From Bacteroidales bacterium (GTDB lineage: Bacteria; Bacteroidota; Bacteroidia; Bacteroidales; M50B96): a stretch of DNA of 64,000 nt. The DNA lies in assembly GCA_021740905.1 (NCBI GenBank), contig JAIOYV010000024.1:1-64000 (forward strand). Direction: 5' to 3'. Position numbers and translations under genes: made by a program. The notes beneath the pieces are model-generated. The model was not told where the DNA came from. It ran no database searches and was given only the letters and a program-made list of their open reading frames with translations. How positions within the stretch are numbered: the stretch's first letter is position 1; each line of letters starts with the position of its first letter. Shown here piece by piece: positions 9,453 to 17,956 of this stretch.

Positions 9453-10349
9453 ATGAGAAGATTAGCAAGTCTTATTTTGATATGTGTTTTAGCGAGTTTT
9501 TTGGTTCCACAAGAAACTGATGCACAAGGTGTGTTGAACGGGATTTATGTAAAATACCGCGATCAACAGCGAAAACCAATTCCATACAAGCCTTTGCGAG
9601 AGGCAGATGTAATGTGGTCGAAATTTATTATGCGAAGAATTGATTTGCGTGAGAAATTGAACGAACCCCTTTACTATCCAACAAAACCAATTTTGGAGCG
9701 GATGAGTTTGATCGATCTGATGTTGCATGGCATTAAAAACGAAGGGTTGACTGCCTACGCTTCGGGCGATCCGGGTGAGGAATTTAATGTGCCAATGACC
9801 TGGAGAGAAATAGAGGAAAAATTCGATGTCAGAAATGATACTAGCCAGGTGATGGATGTGGAGACTGGAGAAATGATCGATAAAGTTATTACTAAAGATC
9901 TCAATAGCTTTGAAGTAAAACAATATTTGGTAAAAGAAATGTGGTATTTCGACAGGAAATATTCTACGCTTAATGTACGGATTATTGCTCTTAGCCCTAT
10001 CCGGGAATATAACAAAGAGATCACCGGAGATATGAGTGCCGAATCGATCGCCTTGGCCGAAGAATCTGCAGGCGAAGCCACACAAAGGCAATTGTTCTGG
10101 GTTAGTTTTGTGGAGTTCAGGCCTTTATTCGCCAACCACGAAGTAATGAATCCATACAATGATTCGGAACGTAGATCGTTCGATGATATTTTCTTCAAGC
10201 GGAAATTTGCAAGTTACATTGTTCAGGAGTCGAATATTTACGATAATCGGAATATTAATTCTTATTCCCTTGGACAAAATACCTTGCTCGAATCGGAAAG
10301 GATTAAGAATTGGGTATTCAACCTCGAACAGGATGTATGGGAGTATTAA
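9453..10349 (+). CDS. gldN: GldN/PorN, T9SS periplasmic ring protein
   Basis: 298 residues with a signal peptide (LASLILICVLASFLV) and the family sequence KPLREADVMWSKFIMRRIDLREK, followed by NEPLYYPT. It associates with GldK to form the periplasmic ring of the T9SS translocon. It is last gene of the operon; the perfect-stem terminator begins 17 bases after its stop codon. Confidence 0.96.
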   Translation: MRRLASLILICVLASFLVPQETDAQGVLNGIYVKYRDQQRKPIPYKPLREADVMWSKFIMRRIDLREKLNEPLYYPTKPILERMSLIDLMLHGIKNEGLTAYASGDPGEEFNVPMTWREIEEKFDVRNDTSQVMDVETGEMIDKVITKDLNSFEVKQYLVKEMWYFDRKYSTLNVRIIALSPIREYNKEITGDMSAESIALAEESAGEATQRQLFWVSFVEFRPLFANHEVMNPYNDSERRSFDDIFFKRKFASYIVQESNIYDNRNINSYSLGQNTLLESERIKNWVFNLEQDVWEY

Positions 10350-10366
10350 GATTTTAATACGTAGAA

Positions 10367-10412
10367 AAGATAAAAAGAAAAGCGGCTCATTGGCCGCTTT
10401 TCTTTTTATCTT
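10367..10412. terminator. Bidirectional terminator between gldN and manC
   Basis: A perfect 20-bp inverted repeat (10367-10386 with 10393-10412, loop TCATTG). The GC core GCGGC/GCCGC is flanked by A-rich and T-rich arms, so it has a U-tract in either direction. It lies between the convergent genes gldN and manC and probably serves both. Confidence 0.92.
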
Positions 10413-10424
10413 AAGTAATCATAA

Positions 10425-11510
10425 TTATAAATAATGATCGCCTATATTTGCTTGGATATCATTCACGATGTCCTTTATTTTTTGTTCATCCTGTTTGCGG
10501 ATTATGAGAATTTTATCCTCTGACTCAACGACAATATAATCGTTTAATCCCTGAACAACAACAAGCTTTTTTCCCGACACATTAACCATACAATTCTTTG
10601 AATCATAATGGAGAATATTTTTACCTATAACGACATTTCTATCTTCGTCTTTATGTGAATGTTCGTACAATGAGCCCCAGGTACCCAGATCGGACCAGCC
10701 AAAATCAGCTGTAAGCACGTATACATTGTCAGCCTTTTCCATAAGGCCATAATCGATCGAAATTTTGCGGCAAGTTTTGTATGTCTTCAGGATAAATTCT
10801 TTTTCTTCTGGTTTCCCATACAATCCAATGCCCTGGTCGAAAAGCTCGTTCACATCGGGTAAATGCTGTTGAAAACTTTTCATGATCGAATTTAATGACC
10901 ATAGAAAAATACCGGAATTCCAGAAAAACTCACCACTCTCGAAAAAAACTTTGGCCATTTCTATATTTGGCTTTTCTGTAAAAGTTTTAACTTTTTTGAT
11001 TTCCGGATATTTAGTACTCCCTTCTTTCTTTTGTATGTATCCATATCCTGTTTCAGGACGGCCGGGTTTTATCCCCAATGTAAGCAATGCCTCATTCTCG
11101 GAGACAAACTTTAATCCCTCACCGATTACCCGGATGAATTCCTCCTCCCTAAGTATCAAGTGGTCGGATGGAGCCACAACGATATTCGCGTTAGGGTTTT
11201 CCTGTAGGATTTTATAGTTTGCATAAGCAATACAAGGAGCTGTATTGCAGCGCTGAGGCTCTAATAGTATCTGGTAATCGCGTAATTCGGGTAATTGATC
11301 CTTTACCAATTGATAATAGTCCTCGCTGGTAACTACATACACATTATTGGTTGGGCAAATGCTTGAGAATCGCTCAAATGTTTGCCGCAGGAGGGTTTTT
11401 CCTGTTCCTAGAATATCCAGAAATTGTTTTGGTTTAGATGTCTTGCTCAGAGGCCAGAAGCGGCTACCGATCCCACCTGCCATGATTACACAAAAATTAT
11501 TATTGTCCAT
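10425..11510 (-). CDS. manC: Mannose-1-phosphate guanylyltransferase
   Basis: 361 residues. It makes GDP-mannose from mannose 1-phosphate and GTP for polysaccharide and glycoprotein synthesis. The nucleotidyltransferase signature is AGGIGSRFWPLSKTSKPKQF near residue 11, followed by APSDHLI, KPGRPETGYGYI and FTEKP, and then the left-handed beta-helix C-terminal part (DLGTWGSLYEHS). It lacks the phosphomannose isomerase domain found in longer bifunctional enzymes. It is convergent with gldN. A near-consensus TATTTTTA box lies shortly upstream of the start. Confidence 0.93.
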   Translation of the reverse strand: MDNNNFCVIMAGGIGSRFWPLSKTSKPKQFLDILGTGKTLLRQTFERFSSICPTNNVYVVTSEDYYQLVKDQLPELRDYQILLEPQRCNTAPCIAYANYKILQENPNANIVVAPSDHLILREEEFIRVIGEGLKFVSENEALLTLGIKPGRPETGYGYIQKKEGSTKYPEIKKVKTFTEKPNIEMAKVFFESGEFFWNSGIFLWSLNSIMKSFQQHLPDVNELFDQGIGLYGKPEEKEFILKTYKTCRKISIDYGLMEKADNVYVLTADFGWSDLGTWGSLYEHSHKDEDRNVVIGKNILHYDSKNCMVNVSGKKLVVVQGLNDYIVVESEDKILIIRKQDEQKIKDIVNDIQANIGDHYL

Positions 11511-11584
11511 GTTTGAATTTTAAATTTATGTTTCTAAAAATAGAAAAAGAAGCCCACATGACAAAGGGAAAAAGAAATTAAGTT

Positions 11585-12055
11585 TAGTTGGTGAGTTGGT
11601 AATTAAGGAGAGTAAGTAATTAGGGAATTAGGGCGAGTGGGGTGAATGGGGTGAGTGGGGTAAGTAGGTAAGTTGGTGTGTAGGTAAACGGGTAAATTGG
11701 TAAGTGGGTGAGTGGGTTGGTCCGGTTTAGTTTAGATTATTTTAGTTTATTTGGATTTATCGATTGATATGTGTGCCTATTTTACTAATGTGAAACTTTT
11801 TAAATACCTTGGCCACAATAATTAAATAAGAAAACAGTCATTTCGAGGCACAACCCAGGAAAATTGCGAGCAAAGTGAGGAATCTCCATGAATATTTTGC
11901 CTACATTTTAATCCCAGAATAAGAAGATGTCATTGGTACAGTAAGGAGAAATTTGTTGAACGACTTACCACGATCACCCTACTCACCTCACTCACCAACT
12001 CACCTACTTACCCTAATTACTTAAATCCTCAATCCCTCCAATTATCTACTCAACT
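11585..12055. repeat. Facing arms of degenerate GGTGAGT/ACTCACC repeats
   Basis: The 611-base gap between manC and mlaE has no gene. From about 11585 to 11720 it is a G-rich series of short imperfect units such as GAGTGGGG, GTAAGT and GGTGAGT. From about 11962 to 12055 the complementary series (CTCACC, ACTTACC, AATTACT) runs in the opposite sense, so the two blocks could pair into a long imperfect hairpin. The 240 bases between show nothing recognisable. Confidence 0.7.
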
Positions 12056-12063
12056 AAATATCC

Positions 12064-12093
12064 TTGATATAACAAAAGGAATTGTTAATTTTG
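12064..12093 (+). promoter_or_regulatory. Promoter of mlaEF (TTG-N19-TAATTTTG)
   Basis: TTG at 12064-12066 and TAATTTTG at 12086-12093 fit the Bacteroidota -33/-7 consensus with 19 bases between. The predicted transcript start is about 12100, giving a leader of roughly 20 bases before the ATG at 12123. Confidence 0.65.
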
Positions 12094-12122
12094 CTCTGCA
12101 TCGCTTATGCAAATTTTAAAGA

Positions 12123-12866
12123 ATGAAATTATTATTTCACTTAGGAAGATATTCGAGATTGTTGGCCAAAGTATTTGCCAAACCTGAAAAGAAAAGAATC
12201 TATTTTCGTCAGTTTTTGATCGAACTCGACAGGCTGGGGCTTGATTCCGTTGGGATCGTTTTTATCATCTCCATTTTCATGGGGGCCGTAATCACAATCC
12301 AAACCGGGCTAAACCTGGAAAACCCATTTATCCCTCTCTATCTGATTGGTTATGGCACCCGCGACTCTATGATCCTGGAATTCTCAAGTACTATCGTAAG
12401 CCTTATCCTTGCCGGGAAAGTAGGTAGTAATATTGCCTCCGAAATTGGCACCATGCGGGTAACCGAGCAAATCGATGCACTTGAGATTATGGGGGTAAAC
12501 TCGGCCAGCTATCTGATACTACCCAAAATTTTGGCTGCGGTTTTCATAAATCCATTTCTGGTGATCCTGAGTATTTTCATTGGTATTTGGGGGGGATGGT
12601 TAGGTGGTTGTGTCCTTACAGATGTGCTGACAACCGATGCTTATATTGTGGGCTTGCGCTATGCTTTTGTTCCATTTTATATCACCTACTCGCTTTTCAA
12701 AACGGTGGTGTTTGCATTTATAATCACCTCGGTTTCGGCATACATGGGCTATTTTACCGAAGGAGGTGCGCTCGAAGTAGGTCGCTCAAGCACAAAAGCT
12801 GTAGTGTATAGCAGTGTACTAATTCTGATGTTTAACCTGATATTGACCCAATTGTTGCTGGCATGA
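12123..12866 (+). CDS. mlaE: MlaE-family ABC transporter permease
   Basis: 247 residues with five or six hydrophobic segments and the MlaE (DUF140) family sequences LAGKVGSNIASEIGTMRVTE and QIDALEIMGVN. MlaE is the inner-membrane part of a phospholipid transporter that maintains outer-membrane lipid asymmetry. The last four bases overlap the next start codon (ATGA), so it is translationally coupled with the ATPase gene. No MlaD-type substrate-binding gene follows in this window. Confidence 0.93.
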   Translation: MKLLFHLGRYSRLLAKVFAKPEKKRIYFRQFLIELDRLGLDSVGIVFIISIFMGAVITIQTGLNLENPFIPLYLIGYGTRDSMILEFSSTIVSLILAGKVGSNIASEIGTMRVTEQIDALEIMGVNSASYLILPKILAAVFINPFLVILSIFIGIWGGWLGGCVLTDVLTTDAYIVGLRYAFVPFYITYSLFKTVVFAFIITSVSAYMGYFTEGGALEVGRSSTKAVVYSSVLILMFNLILTQLLLA

Positions 12867-13618
12867 TAGAAGTACGGAATATTTACAAATCGTTCGACGA
12901 AGTTGAGGTGCTAAAAGACATATCTGTGGTTTTTGAGCAGGGAAAGACAAATTTGATAATTGGCCAGAGCGGCTCAGGGAAGACTGTGTTGCTTAAATCA
13001 ATAGTGGGTTTGCATGAAATAGACCAGGGCGAAATTTTATACGGCGACAGGAACTTTTCGGCCATGAACTTCAGGGCACGGAAAGTAATCAGACAGGAGA
13101 TTGGGATGGTGTTTCAGGGAGGGGCTTTGTTCGATTCGGCAACCGTGGAGGAAAATGTAATGTACCCTCTCGACATGTTCACAGATCAATCAACAGAAGA
13201 AAAATTGGAAAGGGCAAATTTCTGCCTCAAGCGTGTCAATATCGAAAATGCAAATGATAAGTATCCGTCCGAACTTAGTGGAGGTATGAGAAAACGTGTA
13301 GCCATTGCAAGAGCTATTTCTCTTAATCCGAAGTACCTGTTTTGCGATGAACCTAATTCTGGACTCGATCCTAAAACCTCGATCTTAATCGACAATCTGA
13401 TCAAGGAAATAACCGAAGAATTTCAAACAACTACTATTGTCAACACCCACGATATGAACTCGGTAATGGAAATTGGCGACAAAGTTGTTTTTATTTACAA
13501 AGGGGTAAAGTGTTGGGAGGGAAGCAGCCAGGATATTTTCGATTCCGATAACAGAGAGCTGAACAGTTTTGTGTTTGCCTCGAAACTGACCAAAAAGATA
13601 AAAAACATACAGCCATAA
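12863..13618 (+). CDS. mlaF: MlaF-family ABC transporter ATP-binding protein
   Basis: 251 residues. Walker A GQSGSGKT (about residues 34-41), Q-loop MVFQGGALFDS, ABC signature LSGGMRKR, Walker B YLFCDEPNSGLDP and the switch His in NTHD are all present. FQGGALFDS is typical of the MlaF branch. It powers the MlaE permease and shares a 4-base overlap with it. No hairpin terminator is apparent; a repeat-filled gap follows. Confidence 0.93.
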   Translation: MIEVRNIYKSFDEVEVLKDISVVFEQGKTNLIIGQSGSGKTVLLKSIVGLHEIDQGEILYGDRNFSAMNFRARKVIRQEIGMVFQGGALFDSATVEENVMYPLDMFTDQSTEEKLERANFCLKRVNIENANDKYPSELSGGMRKRVAIARAISLNPKYLFCDEPNSGLDPKTSILIDNLIKEITEEFQTTTIVNTHDMNSVMEIGDKVVFIYKGVKCWEGSSQDIFDSDNRELNSFVFASKLTKKIKNIQP

Positions 13619-13620
13619 TT

Positions 13621-14041
13621 GACTTCGCCGTCATTCGCTTTGCGTCATTCATTGTCATTTGCTTCGCTGTCGTTTGTAGGTATTGGCTATGTTGTCATTT
13701 TTTGTCCAACTTGTGTTTGAGAAATCACATTAAGGAATTTGAACTTTGAGCCCACTCCGAAAAGCCCAATTTGGCCAAACTCTGCGTTACTTTAAAATTT
13801 TAACATCCTCATTTACAGAAGTAAACTCCGGTGCTAAAATTTCAAAAAGCCTTGATTTTGACCAAATTCTTACTTTTCGGAGTACACTCAACTTTGTACA
13901 AAGATTATATGATGATTTTAAAAAGGTGCAGGGCACAGCAATATTCATTTCCAATATTTTTTCGCCTGCCGTTTATGTTCAATTCCTAAAACAATAAATG
14001 ACTGCTGAATGACCATTGAATGACAACCGAATGACCATAAA
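13621..14041. repeat. GTCATT/ATGAC repeat arms around a long imperfect palindrome
   Basis: The gap downstream of mlaF holds three nested parts. GTCATT units lie on the left (13621-13705). A long imperfect palindrome fills about 13741-13900, with arms carrying ACTCCGAAAAG and CTTTTCGGAGT and a tip near ATTTAC-AGAA-GTAAAC. Units in the opposite sense (GAATGAC) lie on the right (13998-14041). An 83-codon open frame across the palindrome (13746-13997) has no family features and is treated as a by-product. Confidence 0.65.
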
Positions 14042-14080
14042 TCCCCCTCCCTTGGTAATGGTTTCGGAGGGTATCTGAAG

Positions 14081-14227
14081 TTAACGACTTTCCTCTTTAT
14101 CTTTAAAAAGAAAACGCTGGGCAAAGTCATCGAACTTGCCCGACAACTTAGAATTTCCGGAAAGAGTGGCTATTAGCACAATGACAAAAAGCAAGCACAC
14201 AACAATAATGGATATAATTTTGATCAT
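14081..14227 (-). CDS. Small single-span membrane protein
   Basis: 48 residues from the ATG at 14227: one hydrophobic helix (IISIIVVCLLFVIVLIATL) followed by a charged tail ending in KDKEESR. A start 19 codons earlier is also open, but its extra sequence is unlike a membrane protein N-terminus. No family is recognised and no function is proposed. The Lys-then-helix opening and the polar tail make it look like a genuine small membrane protein. Confidence 0.5.
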   Translation of the reverse strand: MIKIISIIVVCLLFVIVLIATLSGNSKLSGKFDDFAQRFLFKDKEESR

Positions 14228-14398
14228 AGCTTTTGTTTTTATTGATTCAACAGCAAATGTAAAAAGGAATTTGGTTAGAGTCAATATGAATTAGTGTAGG
14301 GGGATGACAATTTTATCTATGAGAAACTATCGAAATAACTTAATGAGATACAATTTTGCGGAATTTATTTTGAAAGTTTAAGATAGATGCCATTGTTA

Positions 14399-15058
14399 TT
14401 AATCCTTTGCCAATTGAAAAACTTCCTCCAACTCATATATCCAGGAGATTTCCTTTTTCAGGTCCGCATTGATCATGGCCTTTGCAACAATCGAGGCATG
14501 GATGGGCCGCCATTTTTTAAGAGGTGGTAAAATCCTCGCAATCAAACGGCTTACTTTGATCGAAATTTTTTCCATCTGCCGGTATTCCTCCCTGTTTCCA
14601 TCCAGTACCGATGGCCGAACGATTGCTATTTTATTGAATGAAAGATCTTGAACAGTTTCGTCAAGTTCACCTTTTATCCGGCTATAAAAGATTTTCGATT
14701 TGCTATTGGCCCCTGCAGATGAGAGCAACACATAGCTTTGTACTTTGTTTTCGGCAGATAGCTTTGCTGTTTCAAATTGAAACGTATAATCCACTTTGTA
14801 TTGGGCTTTCTTGGTTTTGGCTTTTTTAATGGTGATTCCCATTGTTGAAAATAATACATCGCCAATGAGCAAGCCCGACCATTCGTTGGTTTGCTCAAAA
14901 TCAACAATATTCTCCAATAACTTTTCATGCACCAAACCGGTTGGTCTGCGTGCAAAAACTTTTATTAGGCCATAATCCTGATTTGCGAGCAATTGCCCAA
15001 GCAGCTCTTTGCCAATCATGCCGGTGGCTCCGATTAATATTGCAGTACGTTTCCTCAT
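14399..15058 (-). CDS. NAD(P)-binding atypical short-chain dehydrogenase
   Basis: 219 residues. The Rossmann dinucleotide-binding motif is LIGATGMIGKELL near the N-terminus. LLSSAGANSKSKIFYSRIKGELDE carries the Ser and the YxxxK pair of the HTATIP2/TIP30-like atypical SDR group, with Tyr and Lys visible in YSRIKGE. IVRPSVLDGNREE is the usual strand after it. Substrate is unknown. It lies on the minus strand between two small genes, without an obvious operon partner. Confidence 0.85.
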   Translation of the reverse strand: MRKRTAILIGATGMIGKELLGQLLANQDYGLIKVFARRPTGLVHEKLLENIVDFEQTNEWSGLLIGDVLFSTMGITIKKAKTKKAQYKVDYTFQFETAKLSAENKVQSYVLLSSAGANSKSKIFYSRIKGELDETVQDLSFNKIAIVRPSVLDGNREEYRQMEKISIKVSRLIARILPPLKKWRPIHASIVAKAMINADLKKEISWIYELEEVFQLAKD

Positions 15059-15127
15059 ATTTCATTTATTTCATGGTTGCATCTTTGTTTCTGGGAGTCC
15101 CAAATTTCGGTTTTCAAAATTCAAACC

Positions 15128-15337
15128 TCAATTCCACCAGGCTACCCTTTCCTGATAAACCCGTAAAAAGTTTTCGATGGAACGATCGTAGCCCCTTTCA
15201 ATATCATTTGGGAAATAACAAGCTGGAAGTTCACCCGCTGCGCGATGTGAAGCGATACAATCACAACAGATCCCTTTTTTCCCACAAGGGTATGAGCAAT
15301 TACAGTTGATTTGGTTTCGATCTTTTTTACATTCCAT
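15128..15337 (-). CDS. DUF6485-type small cysteine-rich protein
   Basis: 69 residues from the internal ATG at 15337 (an upstream in-frame start at 15376 adds 13 unlikely residues). It contains [20 protein letters not shown], followed by [23 protein letters not shown]. This cysteine pattern and the C-terminal part are characteristic of the short DUF6485 family; metal binding is an inference from the cysteines. It stands alone on the minus strand. Confidence 0.8.
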   Translation of the reverse strand: MECKKDRNQINCNCSYPCGKKGICCDCIASHRAAGELPACYFPNDIERGYDRSIENFLRVYQERVAWWN

Positions 15338-15554
15338 GGTTTTTAAGTTTTGTTTGTATAAACAACCTTGCAGCAAGCTGATGAGGTATCACAAAAGGGG
15401 CATTCGTTTTTTTTCGAAGCAAGCATCGAAGGATTATCTCATTTGTCCCGATACGCTGCGCCGTAGGGATTATTCTCTTTGGTCATGAGATCGCTTGGCT
15501 TACTTAGTTCGACTTACAAATTTCAATGCGCTTTGCTTTTGAAATTTGAGTCTC

Positions 15555-15587
15555 ACAAATAAAAAAGGCCCCACAAAATGTGGAGCC
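15555..15587 (-). terminator. Terminator of the cold-shock gene
   Basis: Read on the minus strand, a 9-bp stem GGCTCCACA/TGTGGGGCC (one G-T pair, 3-base loop, 15567-15587) is followed by a run of T. It lies 34 bases beyond the stop codon of the cold-shock gene. Confidence 0.85.
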
Positions 15588-15620
15588 ATCCGAAATGAAT
15601 ATATTTCTTGTGAACTCAGC

Positions 15621-15812
15621 TTAAGCTAAAGAAACATTCACTGCGTTCAGTCCTTTTTTCCCTTCTTTAAGTTCAAAAGTTACTTCGTCATTGTCATTCA
15701 CTTCATCAACTAATCCAGAAATGTGCACAAAATATTCTTTCTGTGTTTCGTCGTCTTTAATAAAACCAAATCCTTTAGTTTTATTAAAAAATTTTACTGT
15801 TCCTCTTTTCAT
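15621..15812 (-). CDS. Cold-shock domain protein
   Basis: 63 residues covering a single cold-shock domain. The RNP1-type motif KGFGFI and RNP2-type motif YFVHIS are both present, after the opening MKRGTVKFFNKTK. It binds single-stranded RNA/DNA and probably acts as an RNA chaperone. The start at 15812 is preferred over one 13 codons upstream because the domain starts there and a promoter box lies at 15839-15846. It has its own terminator, so it is monocistronic. Confidence 0.95.
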   Translation of the reverse strand: MKRGTVKFFNKTKGFGFIKDDETQKEYFVHISGLVDEVNDNDEVTFELKEGKKGLNAVNVSLA

Positions 15813-15838
15813 TTTAATTTTTATAAATTTATAAGTCG

Positions 15839-15846
15839 CAAATATA
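15839..15846 (-). promoter_or_regulatory. Promoter box (TATATTTG) of the cold-shock gene
   Basis: On the minus strand TATATTTG fits the -7 consensus. It places the transcript start about 20 bases before the ATG, so no long cold-box leader is expected. Several TTTG words lie upstream, none at ideal spacing. Confidence 0.5.
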
Positions 15847-16040
15847 TACAAACAAATCTCAAATAAAGAAATGACACTCCAAAAAAATGCAAATTTTTTT
15901 ATTGATCTTTTAGCCTGAATAATTCCTGGGAAAATCTTTCAAAATAACTTTCTCAAAATTAACAAACAGAATTTGACTTATAAAATTAAACCACATAGCG
16001 AACTATTTTGTCCTGACATTGTTGGTTTTAATTTTTGATT

Positions 16041-16406
16041 ATGCAATTGAGTAGATTTGAAATTATACAAGAAGAGAACTTACGTAAACTAATAGCCGAT
16101 TTTTACGAAGGCATCAAGCAGGATAACCTGATCCGCCCCATGTACCCTGATGATTTGGCCCCAGCCGAAGAAAGGCTCTTCTTATTTATGATGCAGTTTT
16201 TGGGTGGACCAAAAATATATCACGAGAAACGAGGCCTTCCGGCTTTAAAAAAGCGCCACTTTCCATTCCCTGTTAGCCAGGAAGCACGCGACAGGTGGAT
16301 GGAACTTATGTTGGCTGCCGTTGAAAAAAACAGTATGCCCGATACGGAAAAAGAATATCTAAAAGAATACTTTGGCGGGACAGCCACCTTCCTGATAAAC
16401 CGATAA
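16041..16406 (+). CDS. Cytosolic truncated haemoglobin (group II-like)
   Basis: 121 residues from the ATG at 16041 (a TTG two codons earlier is also open). MYPDDLAPAEERLFLFMMQFLGGP and RHFPFPVSQEARDRWMELM match group II (TrHbO) truncated globins. The His of RHFPF is the likely proximal haem ligand and the Trp in DRWMELM is the conserved Trp of the group. It has no signal peptide. It probably binds O2 or NO, and is unlinked to obvious partners. It may be compared with the exported group I-like globin at 24856. Confidence 0.88.
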   Translation: MQLSRFEIIQEENLRKLIADFYEGIKQDNLIRPMYPDDLAPAEERLFLFMMQFLGGPKIYHEKRGLPALKKRHFPFPVSQEARDRWMELMLAAVEKNSMPDTEKEYLKEYFGGTATFLINR

Positions 16407-16440
16407 TAACAAGTGCTCGACAAATATCCCAGAATTGACA

Positions 16441-16645
16441 AATTCGGGATGATTCATAAGTAATGGAGCAGTGGAGTGATTGAGTATTGGATGGAACTTT
16501 GTAAATACCTGCTCGTTACTCCAACACTGAACCCTCTCTCCAGTCGCTCGGTTCAATAAAATCACAGGACTTTCATTTCCCGTGTTTTTGTTGCATACCC
16601 AACTTTCCCGTTTCGCCATCACTCTAATCCCCATCACTCCAAATC
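16441..16645. repeat. Facing GGAGT/ACTCC degenerate repeats
   Basis: The 384-base gap before the acyl-CoA dehydrogenase has units like AATGGAG, AGTGGAGTG on the left (about 16460-16495) and ACTCCAACACT, CATCACTCCAAA on the right (about 16517-16645). The open frames crossing it are repeat-encoded and rejected as genes. Confidence 0.6.
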
Positions 16646-16714
16646 ATTGAATTGAATCACTTTTAAACAAGCAGCGAATAGATGTATTTGTAGTAATTCC
16701 AAATAAAAATCCCT

Positions 16715-16746
16715 TTTGGAAAGATATATCCATAATGCTATATTTG
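16715..16746 (+). promoter_or_regulatory. Promoter of acyl-CoA dehydrogenase (TTTG-N20-TATATTTG)
   Basis: TTTG at 16715-16718 and TATATTTG at 16739-16746 with exactly 20 bases between is the best match to the Bacteroidota consensus in the window. It predicts a leader of about 40 bases before the ATG at 16791 and excludes the longer reading frame that starts at 16716. Confidence 0.75.
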
Positions 16747-16790
16747 TTCACAATAAAAGAATCAAAATAACCAAAACTAAAGAGACGATT

Positions 16791-17933
16791 ATGAACTTTG
16801 AATTTACCGAAGAGCAAGTAATGATCCAGCAAGCTGCCCGGGATTATGCTCAGCGAGAGTTGATAAAAGATGTGATAGAACGAGACGATAACGCTATTTT
16901 TCCAACGGAGCATGTAAAGGCACTTGCCGAGCTTGGCTTTTTAGGAATGTTGGTTTCGCCCGAATACGATGGCGGGGGCATGGATACAGTTTCGTATGTG
17001 TTGGCCATGGAAGAAATCTCGAAGGTGGATGCTTCGGCCAGTGTTATTATGTCGGTAAATAACTCATTGGTTTGCTATGGTATTGAAGCTTACGCTAACG
17101 AAGAGCAAAAACAAAAATATCTGAAACCTCTTGCCCGTGGCGAAAAGATTGGGGCATTTTTATTATCCGAGCCTGAGGCTGGTTCGGATGCCACCAGCCA
17201 GCGAACTACTGCCGAAGACAAAGGCGACTATTATTTACTCAACGGAACCAAGAATTGGATTACCAATGCCAACTCAGCTGGTACTTATTTAGTGATTGCC
17301 CAAACCCATCCCGAGAAAAAACACCGTGGCATCAACTGTTTGATAGTTGATCGTCATGCAGAAGGGGTTTCCCTCGGCCCTCACGAAAATAAAATGGGAA
17401 TGCGTAGCTCCGACACCCATTCGGTGATGTTCACCGATGTGAAAGTCCCCAAGGCTGACCGCATTGGCGAAGATGGATTCGGGTTTAAGTTTGCTATGAA
17501 AACTTTGGATGGTGGCCGTATCGGGATTGCTTCACAAGCCCTGGGAATTGCATCGGGTGCATTCGAGCGATCGGTACAGTACGCCAAAGAACGTAAGGCA
17601 TTTGGCACCGAAATTATCAACCATCAGGTAATTGCTTTCAAATTGGCCGACATGGCCGTGAAGATCGAGAATGCCCGTAACCTCTGCCTCAAGGCAGCCT
17701 GGTTAAAGGATCAGGGGAAGCCTTATGGATTGATGAGCGCCATGGCAAAGCAATATGCCGCCGATATAGCCATGGAAGTAACCACTGAGGCTGTCCAGAT
17801 TCATGGTGGGTATGGCTATGTGAAAGAATACCATGTAGAACGCCTGATGCGTGAAGCGAAACTCACACAGATATATGAGGGGACATCAGAAATTCAAAAA
17901 ATTGTAATTTCACGTTCTTTATTGAATGATTAA
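16791..17933 (+). CDS. Acyl-CoA dehydrogenase (short-chain type)
   Basis: 380 residues, the usual length. It oxidises acyl-CoA to enoyl-CoA and passes electrons to the electron-transfer flavoprotein encoded next. FAD-binding loops LSEPEAGSDATSQRTTA and NWITNA are present, then GAFERSVQYAKERKAFG and QIHGGYGY. The catalytic base is the Glu in IYEGTSEIQ (Glu363), the position used in butyryl/short-chain enzymes, so short-chain acyl-CoA is the likely substrate. A strong promoter lies upstream, and etfB starts 23 bases after the stop. Confidence 0.95.
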   Translation: MNFEFTEEQVMIQQAARDYAQRELIKDVIERDDNAIFPTEHVKALAELGFLGMLVSPEYDGGGMDTVSYVLAMEEISKVDASASVIMSVNNSLVCYGIEAYANEEQKQKYLKPLARGEKIGAFLLSEPEAGSDATSQRTTAEDKGDYYLLNGTKNWITNANSAGTYLVIAQTHPEKKHRGINCLIVDRHAEGVSLGPHENKMGMRSSDTHSVMFTDVKVPKADRIGEDGFGFKFAMKTLDGGRIGIASQALGIASGAFERSVQYAKERKAFGTEIINHQVIAFKLADMAVKIENARNLCLKAAWLKDQGKPYGLMSAMAKQYAADIAMEVTTEAVQIHGGYGYVKEYHVERLMREAKLTQIYEGTSEIQKIVISRSLLND

Positions 17934-17956
17934 GTTTAACGAGAATAATTTTATTT

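Noticed and set aside
11585-11720. G-quadruplex or CRISPR array in the G-rich run upstream of mlaE
   Set aside because: Units are irregular in length and sequence with no constant repeat plus unique spacers; it fits the degenerate CTCCA/GGAGT-like family better.
13746-13997. 83-codon frame downstream of mlaF
   Set aside because: It spans a long imperfect palindrome and starts and ends in repeats; the sequence symmetry explains it.
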